Origin: Megaustenia siamemsis
Taxonomy: Eukaryota > Mollusca > Gastropoda > Stylommatophora > Ariophantidae
Direction: 5' to 3'
DNA length: 64,000 bases
NCBI GenBank assembly: GCA_032433765.1
Contig: JAVIAB010000092.1
Span: 102,822,064 to 102,886,063 of the forward strand
The position numbers and the translations under genes were made by a program. The notes under the pieces were generated by a model, which was not told the DNA's origin, did no database searches, and was given only the letters and a program-made list of their open reading frames with translations. Numbering within the stretch: the stretch's first letter is position 1; the number at the start of each line of letters is the position of its first letter. Of this stretch, positions 23,690-63,744 are shown piece by piece.

Positions 23690-24905
23690 CTCTTGCTTTG
23701 AAAGTGCAGGTTGCCATAGGCTGACTTGTCTATGTTAGTCTTGGTCTGCCTCTTTTACCTTGTATCTTCCCTTCCAGGATTACTTTTAGCAGGCTGCTGT
23801 GTCTTTTAACATGCTCCAAAAGTCTTATTTGAATTGTGTTTAGTAGTTCTCTTTTTATTTTTAATTCTTTTAAGACTTCATTTGTTTTATTTTCTTACCA
23901 TCCATTTCTTCTATAAATCTGCATTTTAAAGGCTTCAATTTTCTGTTCTGTTTTCTTGTCTAATGTCCCAGATGCTATTTGTTTTGATGTTAGTATATTT
24001 TTTATGGGATTAAAATTGCTTTTTGCCATTCCTATTCTTTTGTTTATTTCAGTTTTACATGTTCTATCACTGGTTATAGTATGTCAAAGGTAGTAGTAGC
24101 TCTGAACTCTCTCCAGGTCTTTTCCTTCAACTTTGATATCCACTTGTGGGTTTTAAGTATTATCTTTGTTTATGATGATAGTTTTAATCTTTTTTGATAT
24201 TCATATCTAATCCATATTTTTTGCTTGTCATATTTATTTCATTAAGTAATTGTAGATCTTTATAATTTTCTGCTAGTAATACAGTATCATCAGCATATCT
24301 TAGGTTATTGATTTCCTTTCCATTAATGTTTAGGCCTGATATTTCTGTGTTTTTAAAGATTTGCTCACTGTATAGATTAAACAAGCTTGGTGATTGGATG
24401 CATCATTGTCTTACTCCACTTTTTATATCAATAGGTGTAGAGTTCTCATTGTTATATTTTATAATTGCTGTTTGCTTCAGTATAAATTACATATTAGTTA
24501 TATATCAATGTCATCTAGATGTATATCTTTTAGGTAGTTTATAAGTTGTTTATGTATTCTATCAAAAGCTTTGGTGCAGTCTATGAAACAGGCATATATT
24601 GGTTTATTGACCTGTGTGTACTGTTCAATTAATGTCCTCATGCAGTAATATGGCTTCTTTTGTCCCACTGTTTTTCCTAAATCTAAACTGTTGTTCATCT
24701 AATTCCATATTGATTTTATTCTGAATCCTTCCTTGTATAACTTTTAGCAAGATGTTTGTCACATGGCTCATTAGGCTTATTGTTCTAAAATCACTGCATT
24801 GAACTGCGCTGTTCTTTTTAGGTGATGCAATGAAAGTTGATATTTTTAGTTCATATGGTATACATATCTTGTATGGTATATGGCGTTGCATATGTCTGTG
24901 AGGAC
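23690..24905 (-). pseudogene. Family D non-LTR retrotransposon, RT and C-terminus, broken
   Basis: Minus-strand order: RT part with DFRTISLMSHV and DEQQFRFRKNSGT (24650-24890), YACFIDCTKAFDRIHKQL (24530-24600), NNLRYADDTVLLAENYKDLQ (24230-24310, catalytic YADD intact), KKYGLDMNIKKD, then a 3' part deleted in places. Stops and frameshifts throughout. Confidence 0.87.
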
Positions 24906-25089
24906 ATTATTTACATCCCAAAATTAAAAGAAAAAAGAAGTTGCTATGTCAAACTTATTCACTGAAATATTGGGTGATTACCCTTTTTCTTAGTGTCACC
25001 CTTAAGTGGATGTGTGTGCATTGTTCACTAGTTTACGGCAAAGCTGTGCCCTTTTGGCCAGACACTTCAGTCTTTACCATGTGTAGATT

Positions 25090-25375
25090 TTGGCCTACTC
25101 TTCTAGGCTTTTAACTGCCAAGGGTTCTTTAAAGCGTGCAAATGCATTTGGGTCCTCCGGTTTTTCACTGTTATCCAAGAGGGATAAACATTGGAACACA
25201 TTACTTGGTGACTAGGAGTGAGTAAACCTACGAAAAAACCACAGTGTTAGTTTTCAAAAATTGCCACCACTTATAACAGGATGTGAACCCATATAACAGG
25301 ATGTGAACCCAGGACCATCTTGTCCAAAGGCCAACGACTTACCTGTAGACCACCCAGTCCCTGGTGATTGCCCTA
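25090..25375 (-). repeat. SINE-3, tRNA-like head
   Basis: On the minus strand the head near 25370 reads GGGACTGGGTGGTCTACAGG and has a B-box-like GGGTTCACATCCTG. The B box region is locally duplicated (ATAACAGGATGTGAACCC occurs twice, 25272-25311). Single copy in this window, so the family is inferred from structure. Confidence 0.55.
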
Positions 25376-25419
25376 ACACATAATAAGCACCTGTAGATGA
25401 TGAATTACAAAGGACATTC

Positions 25420-27045
25420 ATGTGTGGAGAACAAACTATGATTAGCATCCAGACTGCATCTCAAACTGAGAACCTAAAAGTAATGCATTATCATCATCAT
25501 CAAGTACCAAGCCTGCTGGCAAAGGTGATCATGTCTCTCCACAACTTTCGATCATTTCTATTGTTGACCTTCTGCCAAGTCATTCTCTTAAGCTGTCTGG
25601 TATCTTTTCTCTTTGCTTCCCTCTATCTCTTCATCCCTCAATTTTCCCTGTTGTTACAATATATTCCAGCTGTTCTCTTCTCATTGCATGGCCAAAAAAT
25701 GATGATTGTTTCTTTCTAATACTGGAAATTAGCTCTCTTTTTGCTTTGGCCTTTTTCAGAACATAAAAGTAATGTATGGTGGCATACAAAAAAAAGCCTT
25801 CGGACCAACAAAATACACTATTGCCCCACTAAAGACATCCACTGGGAAGAATATAACAAATAGAGGCAAACAGATGGAAAGATGGGTGGAACATTATTCA
25901 TCATTTTATTCAATAGAAAATGCTGTTACACCAAACGCCCTTGACGCCATTCAATGTCTCCCACCTATGGAAGAGTTAGACATCGAACCAGCTGTAGAAG
26001 AACTTAAGGCCATAGATAGCTTAGCTTTTGGCAAGGCACCTGGACAAGATGGGATCCCTCCCGACCTAATCAAATTCTGCAAAAGTGCTTTGTTACATCC
26101 CCTGCTTGAAGTACTACATCAATGCTGGAAAGAGAAAACCATTCCTCAAGATTTGAGAGACTCCATAATTGTAACTCTCTACAAAATTAAAGGAGATAGA
26201 AGCGACTGCAACAACTACAGAGGCATCTCCTTACTCAGCATCATTGGCAAGAATTTCGCCAGAGTTATCTTAGGAAGGCTATAAAAAATCACAGCACTCT
26301 TATATCCTGAATCGCAATGTGGCTTTAGATCCGGAACAATTCCAAATCCAAATTTATTGGCCTTACAAAGGTCTTTGACCTTCTGAACAGGGACGGTATT
26401 TTTTCAAAATACTTTCTAAAATAGGTTGCCCATATACTCTGCTGACGCTAGTCAAATCGTTTCATGAGGATATGAAGGGCACTATTTAATACGACGGCAG
26501 CACATCACTACCCTTCAACATACGCAGCGGTGTCAAGCAAGGATGCATTCTTACTTCTATATTAAGATTCTATTTGGAATCTTCTTTGCTGTTCTATTAT
26601 TAAATATTATTATAGATTAAATATGCATTCTCAAATGCAAACGAAGGAGTCTATCTTCATACTAGATCTGATGGTCAGTTGTTCAATCTCGCAAGACTAA
26701 AGGCAAGGTCCAAAATCAGACATATCACTATTAGAGAACTGTTATTTTTTGACGATGCTGCACTTGTCACGCAAAGTCAGGAAAAACTCCAGAGCATGGT
26801 ACATCGCTTTTCGTATGCCTGCAGAGACTTCTGTCTAACAATAAGTTTACAGAAAACTAATATACTCAGTCAGGACATTTAAGCAACACCTGCAATCTCT
26901 ATTGACAACTACAAACTCGAAGAAGCAGACAGATTCATAGAAAAAGAGAATACACAGCGAAAGAAAAGAAAAAATAAAATTTCTAGGGGCGCTGCAAAAT
27001 CCATAGTTAACTATGACTGATGGAGGCTACTATTACTACTACATT
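25420..27045 (+). pseudogene. Family H non-LTR retrotransposon, internally deleted, split by a family B insertion
   Basis: Linker/RT N-part (ASQTENLKV before, MYGGIQKKAFGPTKYT after the B insertion); FGKAPGQDGIPPDLIKF (26030-26080); NNYRGISLLSIIGK (26210-26255); a GVKQGC motif (26530-26550); ARLKARSKIRHITIRELLFF followed by DDAALV (26692-26770); ISLQKTNILSQD; then a jump to ADRFIEKENTQRKK and the 3' end with (TAC)n. RT core parts are missing. Confidence 0.85.
25486..25763 (-). mobile_element. Family B, 5'-truncated insertion inside family H
   Basis: (ATC)n tail and 3' part of family B on the minus strand, flanked by the TSD TAAAAGTAATG at 25475-25485 and 25764-25774. Removing it restores the family H reading frame. 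Confidence 0.92.
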
Positions 27046-27416
27046 AGTATACCACAGTTTTCACATTCTCTTTTCCATTGTGAATTTTGTTATGATAATA
27101 GTTCACTATATTTTTCTTGAATTTCAAATTGTTTCAGTCACAAACCATAACAAATTAAAATTAGTACCATGAATTTAAAATTAAAAAATAAAGACAATCC
27201 GACCTCTGTTAAAGAACAAGATTTAATAAATCATGCAGAATAGCATGCTTGTGATATATAACTTTACAAGTAAAACAAAACTCAAATAACAAAACACTAA
27301 CACATAAATTATAATGTCTGTGACAATGATTTATCCAGCAGTAAAACACCATAAAACATTGCAGAAATACAGCATGTAAAGTGACATGTAATCATAACTA
27401 AGATGAAATGTAAAAA
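27046..27416. other. DPCD 3' flank / probable 3' UTR
   Basis: Follows the DPCD stop on the minus strand. An ATTAAA-type signal (TTTAAT on plus, near 27220) is a possible poly(A) site; not decisive. Confidence 0.4.
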
Positions 27417-55142
<27,726 letters not shown>

Positions 55143-56265
55143 ATTGTTTCTTAGTTACTGGTCTTTTTTCATTTTTAACCACACAAGAGCGTTTACAATT
55201 TATAAAACATTAACGATTGCAGATTAATAATACGGCACAAAATTTATTGTTAATCCCACAGTCCAAGGATCACTAAACTTACAACATCATAGTTTTGGGG
55301 GATAAAAAAGTACTGGAATATTGGATCAAATATAAAATAAATAGCTTGATAAAAATCTACTAAATATTTCTCCTTGAAATTTGTTGCTTTAAAATATGTA
55401 AACTATTTGTTGTAAACCTTGAGAAATAAAATTGTACGTTTTGATTTTATTATATAATATATTGCTAATACTAATGCTATAGAGAAGTTTTAATGTATAA
55501 TACCAATAAAATTAATATAATTTACAAAAAAAAACATGTGTAAATTGTTTTAAAGCAAACAATAAATATACTAGTATAGTGTTTTTGTTGTTGCTATCAT
55601 GCCTGTTAAATAGAATGGTTGTGTTAGCTATGTAAAATGTATGCCATAATAATAAAAAAAAAAAGCTAAGAAAAGTACAGGGTTTTATTTACAAGAAAAC
55701 AGCATCAAGATAGTGTTGAAAATTCAATTCTAATAATAAAAAAAGATGCAACATTTATTGGATAGTAAACTCAAGTTGAAATTTTTGGACACCTAATGAC
55801 GAATGACTGGTTTTTGTGTGTGTATGTGTGTGTAGACGAATACGATAATACATGATGAAGAAAATATCTTTGAAATTAACAAAACGTGTTGTGAGTACGA
55901 AATACATGTACTCAATATATTGAAGCGCTAAAGAGACAGCTGGTCGTGTTAGTTATCGATTGTCAACGTTATAAGACACACCGCAAGATTACTTTTATTT
56001 GTTATTGATACTGGCAGTCAATTCAATCAACATATTTATTAAACAATTATTATTTTTTATTACTATAAATCTGGTTACAAAATATCTACTGTAAACCTAA
56101 CAGCTTCATCTCAAGTCAATAAAACCAAGTCATCTTATATAGATTAATATAATAAGAGATTATATGGCAGCATAATTGTAGAATACAATTTCTGGTTATA
56201 TTTGCTTTTTGTGCCATTTATCGATCCTGGAGACAGCTTTCCCCAGTTTTCTCAGCAGAACACAG

Positions 56266-56273
56266 TGACGTCA
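56266..56273. promoter_or_regulatory. CRE-type palindrome TGACGTCA
   Basis: Full 8-bp CREB/ATF site within GTGACGTCAC, 24 bp upstream of a candidate start codon on the plus strand and 1.1 kb upstream of the DPCD start on the other side. Function is inferred from the motif only. Confidence 0.4.
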
Positions 56274-56296
56274 CAGATTTTGTGTTCAATCCATGG

Positions 56297-56377
56297 ATGG
56301 AGGATAGGATGGGATGCATGAATCGCCTTCTCTTCAATGTTGTATTATTATTTACTTGTGATTTCATCAAATTGAGG
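56297..56377 (+). CDS. Speculative first coding exon with signal-peptide-like N-terminus
   Basis: ATG at 56297 opens 27 codons (MEDRMGCMNRLLFNVVLLFT then CDFIKLR) ending precisely at AGG|GTAAGT, a perfect donor in phase 0. The hydrophobic RLLFNVVLLFT stretch resembles a signal peptide or anchor. No downstream exon was identified, and the reading frame is short, so this may be chance. Confidence 0.25.
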
Positions 56378-57480
56378 GTAAGTTATATAAGTTGTTATGT
56401 TTGGACAATTACTAATGATGTTATTCTTATCACCGCAAAATCTGACTCGACATCACAACATCCGCAGTTGAAGAAAGGCAAGGTGAAACCGGTTTAAACG
56501 AAAAAAAAAATAATTTTTTAAAATAAAATAATATAATTCTTTACTCAGTCTGATCTGATCTCACTGATCTGAATAGTAAAATAGTTTTTAAACTCATTTT
56601 CCCCATATCGTTACTTAACTGGAGCTAAGGGAAACATAAATATAATAAAGTTTATAAGAGAGAGTCAGAGAGAGAGAGTTATTAATACAAATAATAAAAT
56701 ATTAATATGAATAATATATAATAATATATTATTTTATTATATATATTTATACAATGTCAATTGAATCCCATATATGATATGATAATAATTATGAAGTATA
56801 AGCACTCCATCTTATTTTATTATATTGTATATTTTTAAAAAAACATCATTAATTGAGGCTTTTAAAGCTGCCTAATTTAGTATTTTATAAAAATAATGAA
56901 TAATTGTTATTATATAATATTATATATAATATATTTTAATAATATTTTCATTCTTGGACTGCCAAAAATTTAGGAAATAATTTCATTTATTACACTTGAT
57001 TATTTGTGAAGTTTTTCTATTCTTTCAATATTCTTTGCACACTCTATTGCTTATAGTTATAGGTCCAATTGTATAATATAATGGAAAAAAAAAATTATTA
57101 CCTCCTGCTCCTGAGTCTATATAACGATATAATGAAAAAAAATGAACATGGGTGATGTGTGCCTGAGGATAAACTTGATAAATGATATCCATAGTAATCA
57201 TAATTATCATAGTACTGTTGTGTTACTGTACTTACTGTAATCTATCACTACCTAGTACTCAGTACTGTAGCATACAAATATAAAAGTATCTCATTGACTC
57301 ATTGTAAAAAAGATAGGTACAAATATGATGATTCAGTAATTCGTACTAAAAGTGAAATAAGGAATTGGTTTTATATTGTGTTTATGCAGTGGCAGTGCAT
57401 GAATAAAAAAAAAAAAAAAAATTAATGACTGTGTCACTCAAGTCATTGTATAACTAAATATATGTAAAGTAAGTAAAGAG

Positions 57481-57697
57481 ACACTGAGAAGAACATTGAT
57501 GAGAGAGGCAAGAGCAGCAGGAATCGGCTCCCTCAATGAGATAGAACTGCTTGCACAGAACAGAGACAGATGGCGAGATTTGATAAAATATCTTTAAAAG
57601 AAAACTGCTAGAACAAAAATTCATATAGGAGAAGGTGTATCTTGTCTACGCCCTATGGGCCGGTTACGGCTCGAAAGGTCAATAGATAGATAGATAG
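57481..57697 (+). mobile_element. Family A 3' end, young copy, inserted next to or into SINE-1
   Basis: 217 bp nearly identical to other young A ends. The TSD AAGTAAAGAG at 57471-57480 and 57698-57707 is exact; the right TSD is part of the tail of the minus-strand SINE-1 that follows. Confidence 0.95.
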
Positions 57698-57707
57698 AAG
57701 TAAAGAG

Positions 57708-57820
57708 CCCCTTCACATCAAGTGGCGTATAGAGAATATGGTGTTAGTGAGCATTATTTTTTACAGACCTTCGGCACATGATTTTTAGGGTAATGTGGTC
57801 GGTATTATGCCCACTAGTAA
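57708..57820 (-). repeat. SINE-1 3' part, truncated
   Basis: Antisense SINE-1 body: AAGTGGCGTATAGAGAATAT, ACAGACCTTCGGCACATGAT, GGTAATGTGGTCGGTATTAT; stops at GCCCACTAG, lacking the tRNA-like head. Confidence 0.88.
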
Positions 57821-58949
57821 GTGGTCACATGTTATTCAACCTTAGTTATTTTTATCATATGATATGATTAGTCTGCTTTATGATGAAGAAATATTCTGTC
57901 TGCTCAAATTAAAATCTTTGCTCTTTTTTTTTAAAGTGAAATTAGCATTTTTGGGGGGTTGTTTCCTTGCAAATGTCAGTGCCATTGCATTATGTAGCAT
58001 ATCTCTTTTGCAGAAATTACTTTTATCATTTAACCTATTGTAAGCATTAATATTGTGAATACTACTCGTATTGCATATGCATTGATTTGAGTAAAAATAT
58101 TTCCATTAGCACATTTTTTAGTGAAAGTGGATGGCTTTACAAAAGTAGAGTGAAAGAAAAAGATCTTATTGGTGAAAATAGCAAATTGTTGAGTATTAGA
58201 ACGGTGGTTATCATGTACAATCTATGATGATTGTATTTAGCTAGAACAATACCGACTTCAAATCATGTTTTCTGTGAAGAACACAACAAACTACAAATTA
58301 CAAGCTTCTGACTCTGATGAAAATATTTTAGACTTAATGCCTTCCTCTACCGACTTCATGTGTCTACGGTTTCTGGCACATCTCAATTACTTTTATCTTT
58401 CCAAAGTGATATGGCGAAAAAGTATGATGCAATGATAACCAATCGAGCTTAAGTCAGTTTGCTGACTCCAGAATCATGTGAATGTATTTTGCAGATATAA
58501 AAAACTGTACAGAGACCATAGAACCAAAATCAAAGAAACACAACTGGTAAACAAATTAATGTCCACTCATGATGACTTTCTGCTAACAACTAGACTCATG
58601 AAGATATCTCATCTCTGTATTATCTACTGAGCAGTGAAAACTGAATAAAGAGAAAGAAACCTTCTTTGCATTAATCAGTGTATCTTTCTGGTTATCACGG
58701 AAACTATTGTAGTGGGATCTGAGCCTCCATGACTGGAATTGTCTTGCACCTAATAAAGACACCTTTAAATTGTTAATGCCATTCATGTTTTACTGCAGTT
58801 AAGAGTCTCATCACTCTACTGTGCTTGTAATCTTCTATAAATTTCACTCAGTGTTATGCCCTTCTTTACAATACATTATATTATACTATGCAGTTCCATG
58901 TTTGCTCACTGACATGACCGCTGCTTTGTTTAATAAGTGATTCCTGTTA
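57821..58949. other. Unique DNA, nothing recognised
   Basis: AT-rich; no exon or repeat signal. Confidence 0.45.
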
Positions 58950-59225
58950 CTTCCCCTACCTTACATCTCCAGTTTTGTGTTGGTTTACCAGTCTTCTTTG
59001 ACTCCCCACCCATCACTCTTATCTTGCTTCAGGTCTTTTGACATGATGTTCTGTCCGTCGTGCATGCAAGCTTGTCTGCTCATTATTTCCTATTATTCCC
59101 AATTGCCTTGGCATTACAATGAAACAATGCCAGTCTTAACATCACCAGAGACTGATCGTTACCTTCAAATCCAGTTTATTTCAATCTTCAAGAGCACACT
59201 ACTTGAATCACTGAGAAATAATATG
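58950..59225 (-). mobile_element. Degenerate family G-like fragment
   Basis: Contains TTACCAGTCTTCTTTGACTC and following text resembling 44455-44560, with weak similarity beyond. Old. Confidence 0.4.
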
Positions 59226-59241
59226 TGGGTAATAAGTCTAT

Positions 59242-60264
59242 TTTCGGTTGTATCCAAGATGGAGGAATTATTTTTCTCCGGCTTGGTATAGAACCATTTT
59301 GTTAATGAAACGTGGACCTGATACAGAGGACTTCATAATGAAGAAATGCTGCACTGGTAATAAAGGCATCAAATGGATACAAGGAGACCATTTGGATGAC
59401 CTCGACTTTGTTGATGACATAGTTCTCATCAGCAGTCAGATAAAAATGATGCAGGAAAACACAAATGAACTATCATCAATAGCCAGCAAAATTGGGCTTG
59501 AGATCAATCATGAAAAGCTTAATTCCAACAGACGACAAAGTATACATGGAAAACAAACCAGTGGAAGAGATCGATCACTTTATCTTGGAAGTCACATTGA
59601 TCGAGATGGGGATACAAGCAAAGAAATTAGAATCAGAAACGCTAAAGCAGCAATATCTTTCACTAGCTTTGAAAAGTTGTGGAAATCAAAACTCATCAGC
59701 ACAAACACAAAACTTAGACTATTCAAATCAAATGTACTATCAACCCTTACGTATGCGTGTGAAAGCTGGAAAACAACAAGAGATATAAAAACAGTTGAAC
59801 GCATTCAAAATTAAAGGAAAATAACCTAATAATCCTGTCTAAGGAAAATACTCGGTATAGAGTGGGATGAATTCAAAACAAACGAGGAAATTAGAGAAAT
59901 CACCAATCAACCACTAATATCTTCAGTAATAAAGAAAAGACGATTGTCATATGTTGGACATGTGATGAGAAGAGATAATAACCGAATAGCAAAGCAAGCC
60001 CTCATGTGGGGAAACAACAGGTAAGAGAAAAGTGGAAGACCCAGAGAGACACTGGGAAGAACATTGATGAGAGAAGCAAGAGCAGCATGAATCGGCTTCC
60101 TCAATGAGATAAAGCTGCTTGCACAGAACAGAGACAAATGGTGAGATTTGATAAAACATATTTAAACGAATTGAAAACTGCTAGAACAAAAATTCAGATA
60201 AGAGGAGTATCTTGGTCTACGCCCTATGGGCCGGCTACAGCTCGAAAGGTCAACAGATAGATAG
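59242..60264 (+). pseudogene. Family A copy with extra non-family DNA at its 5' end
   Basis: Family A homology starts near 59328 (DFIMKKCCTGNKGIKWIQGD, LDFVDDIVLISSQIK with the FADD Ala changed to Val) and runs to (GATA)n, with several frame breaks. The TSD AATAAGTCTAT is at 59231-59241 and 60265-60275, so 59242-59327 (86 bp, not family A) was inserted together with it. Confidence 0.88.
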
Positions 60265-60275
60265 AATAAGTCTAT

Positions 60276-63200
60276 GTCTCCTTCCAAGATAATGCTTTAG
60301 TTGCTACCTTGACCTCTTTCATCTAACTACTTATAGTTTAGGCTGACACACACAAATGTCTTCATTTACAATTCTTCATCTGGCCAGAACTGTGAGGCCT
60401 ATGAGCACCACCAGTTCTAAATTACACATCTATCTGTCACACACATTTATTTCTTATGTCCATAAGAACCAAATTGTTTTATGTTAGAACTAGGTTTCAG
60501 AATATAAGGCTTATAGTCAGTCTATCCCATGTGTGATCTATATTGGATTGAGTGTATGCATATTGTGCTGTATTGTGTCAATGCATCTGTGTCTAGCACC
60601 ATATCCTGCCCACTTCAACATTTTCCGCAGGCGGTGCATGTGTTAGCTTTCTAACATGGCATCTGTAAACAGTCTTGGATTCATTGACATTTTATTGTGT
60701 AGGCGGTAGCATAGAGCTTCAAAAGAATTATAATGTAGTTATATGAAGCTATTTGAAAAGGTTATGATCATGCTTGAATGCCACAATGTTGACATGAGCC
60801 ATTAAGATTTTTTACCCTGGCAGTTTATGTTTGGTGATTGCAATAGATTTCCTAATTTCCCAAGTCCTTCTGGAGAAGTTGGGGTTTGTCCATTCTAGAG
60901 GCACTGCAATACTAGGGCTTCATTATCAACAAATCCCACTGTTGTTGGTATTACAGAGATCCTCACTTTCTTATTTTTTAACACACTGTTACCTGAGAGC
61001 TCAACTGGGAGGTGAGGTGATGTCTTGGTCAACTGAGGGCTGCTAATCCTGCAATGATGGCTGTGTGTCACTAAGCTCTTGTTACCTTTTAGATACTTTT
61101 GAGCTGCATTTGAATATGAAATGGAAATGTATTTCTTACTGTTATACCTTCCCTGCCCTGAATCATGTATTAATCGAGAGCTTAATTTTCCTCTTGGACT
61201 GAAGACGGCACATAAGGAGGAAGTCCTGGTTCTCCATGATTCCTGCTAGTTCATGTAGTTCTTGATTGTTTCTTAGTTACATGGTTGAGTACCCTATTAA
61301 TTGTTCTGCATAACGATTCTCTGGGTCTACTCTTGTTTTCTTTTACCTGATACTTTCCACATGAATGCCTAATGGTGAAGTCTTTCCTCATTCGTTCTCA
61401 GCACATGAGCGATGTATTTCCAATGCTTTTGGAGAGTTTGAACAAGAAAATTGAAGATTGATTTTAAAAGCTTTGAAATGTGTTGATACAGATAAATTGA
61501 AGCATGTCTTGTTGGGGGAGGGGGAGGGAGGAATATAAGTAAAGAATTTCTGAAAAACATTGAATGTAACACGACGTATTAAAAGATATATACGTGGAAT
61601 ATGATGAATAAACTATTTTCTCCTAGAATCAATATTTTGCTGAAAATTACTCTGGAGGGCACTTTTGAAAACAACGGGTTATGAAAATAGTTGTTGTACA
61701 TACATATGAGATACAGTGAGAGCTTTACATCCATAGATTGATTATCAATAGAGATTTGTCCTAAGGTATCAGCAAAACACTCGGCAGCTGACTTTGGAGA
61801 TCTATTGTATGTAGTATTTTTTTATGCAAATGTTTGGAGCAACATTTTGAGTTTGTTGGAAAATATCTTGTAGCACTCATTTACCTTTTGATAGTCATTA
61901 CCATGTAAATTACTTGTTAATTTGAACACCCAAAGCCTGGAAAATGATTCTTTCCTCTGATTACTGCCAGCAGCTAAGGACACCAATCTTGTCTTTGCTA
62001 ATGATTATTAATTTGGTCACAACCCATATTTAAATTCTGTACTTAATGAGTTTATAGTAATTGGATACACTATATAATTACAATAAATTGAAACATAATA
62101 CTATTTAATGACAACAAGACATTTAAAAATACAGTGAGTTGACTGAAACTACAGACACAGCTGGATAAAATGGATATGATTAAGTAATAATGGATGTGTC
62201 ACACTGGGAACTTTAGAGAAAAAAGATTGCAAGTAATTGGTTATATTAATATTTTTAAAATAAAAATTGAGTTGAACCAATTATTTGTATTTGAGTCAGA
62301 TTACTGAGTTAAAGTACATGATGATAAGTGTGCATTTTAAAAAGTCTGTCATTAATTCTCACCAGATATAATTAAAAGGTTGGGATAAGACTAGGTTTCT
62401 AGAGGGTAATGTACAAAGTAGGAAAATTGAAACAGATAACAGAAAATGAGAAACTGCAAGATAATAATTTTGGGGATTGTGTGTTTACTATCTCCACAAG
62501 AACATACGACTCCAATGTTTAATTAATTGTACCTGTGATAGTTGAACGTGCAGTGATGGGGGGCTCTAAATCTGAAGATCTTTTTTTTACATTATTGCTT
62601 TTCAATGTGGGAGATGTTTGTGGATCACATTTGTGCATAACCTATCAATCTTCACTGCTTCTGTCCACGCTTGTTGAGAAGTTCTTGGTTGCTGTTTTGT
62701 TTAGCTATAACATTCTGCTAAACAGTTTTTTTAAGTCAAGTTGTGAGACTTGATGTTTCCATATTTTTTTAAATTGCTCTTCACCATTTGGACTCAAATA
62801 AAGGCACCGAAATTACAGAGGTGTCAAATATTTTTTGGTTGGGTTTTATTAGGAGGATACACAAATGCTAGTTAGCATTCACAAATTAATATTTTGGCCT
62901 TTTAAACAAATCTTTTTGATCAAGCATGTTTCTTAGGTATTTGCTGTTGCTAATGATTTTCTATTCTTACCTGATTATGATTTCCTATATCTAACGTCAA
63001 TTGTCATATCATAGAACAAATCATCTTTTTTTTATGTTATATTACTATTTTATATGTGTGTATGTATGTGTGTATATATATATATATATCTTGTAGTTTA
63101 CCAAAAATATCTCTAAATTAAATATATACTTTTTTTTTTTTTTAGAACTTAATCTAAGTGTTTTTCTCCATGATATTTTTCCCGAACATTAAACTTATAT

Positions 63201-63381
63201 TTCAGAGCAGTATCATGCATGGGATGGATGGTTTTATTTTAGGATTGGGGTCAATCTGCCAAAAGGCAACAAATGTACAAATGAAACTTGTAGCAATCAG
63301 AAAACAGATGAGCTTGTTATTTTTAGCATGCTCTGCTATGGGAAAGAAACGACTGGAGCTGGCTGCAGCATTTCTTTGAGA

Positions 63382-63416
<35 letters not shown>

Positions 63417-63694
63417 AGAGAGAGAAGGAAAAAGAAAAGATGATAAAAGGATAGGATACTGGCCTTTTTCTTGTTAGAAATATTATTGTTTAGAAACCAT
63501 TAGCAAACGTTATTAACGACCTTTTAAATGACGGGAATTTATGAAATGGTTTTCTCGCCCACACCACATGTTAAGTCGGGCTATGTATAGGCAATGTCTA
63601 TAATAGACATTGGAAATATTGTCAGATTGCTTTTGTGGGGGTAATTGTGCCACATTAGAATTCTTTATTTGTTTATTTGTTATCGATCGAGTGC
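60276..63694. other. Unique AT-rich DNA
   Basis: 61180-61460 weakly resembles an old antisense non-LTR C-terminus but not enough to call. A (TA)n run is at 63074-63090 and an A-rich run followed by (GA)n at 63386-63426. The ORF ending at 63379 has no recognisable domain. Confidence 0.45.
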
Positions 63695-63744
63695 ATGAAG
63701 ACGGCGGCGCTTTTCTGTGGGGCATTCGTTAACCTTAGGCTTAG
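63695..63744 (+). CDS. Speculative first coding exon
   Basis: ATG at 63695 gives MKTAALFCGAFVNLRL, hydrophobic like a signal peptide, in the only locally CpG-rich patch (GACGGCGGCGC), and ends at TTAG|GTAATT. TATCGATCGA lies just upstream. The next exon would be outside the window, so it cannot be tested here. Confidence 0.22.

Larger units (their letters stand above)
55143..57470. other. Upstream region of DPCD, AT-rich
   Basis: Should contain the DPCD promoter and 5' UTR on the minus strand. 56690-56950 is almost pure A/T with ATATTA repeats. Apart from the CRE and candidate exon noted separately, nothing recognised. Confidence 0.5.

Noticed and set aside
61180..61460. Old antisense non-LTR C-terminus
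   Set aside because: Only scattered resemblance to other copies; not enough collinear motifs to assign.
63204..63416. Open stretch followed by a poly(A) run, resembling a processed pseudogene
   Set aside because: No parent protein recognised, no TSD seen, and the A run passes into (GA)n; simple-sequence expansion is a sufficient explanation.
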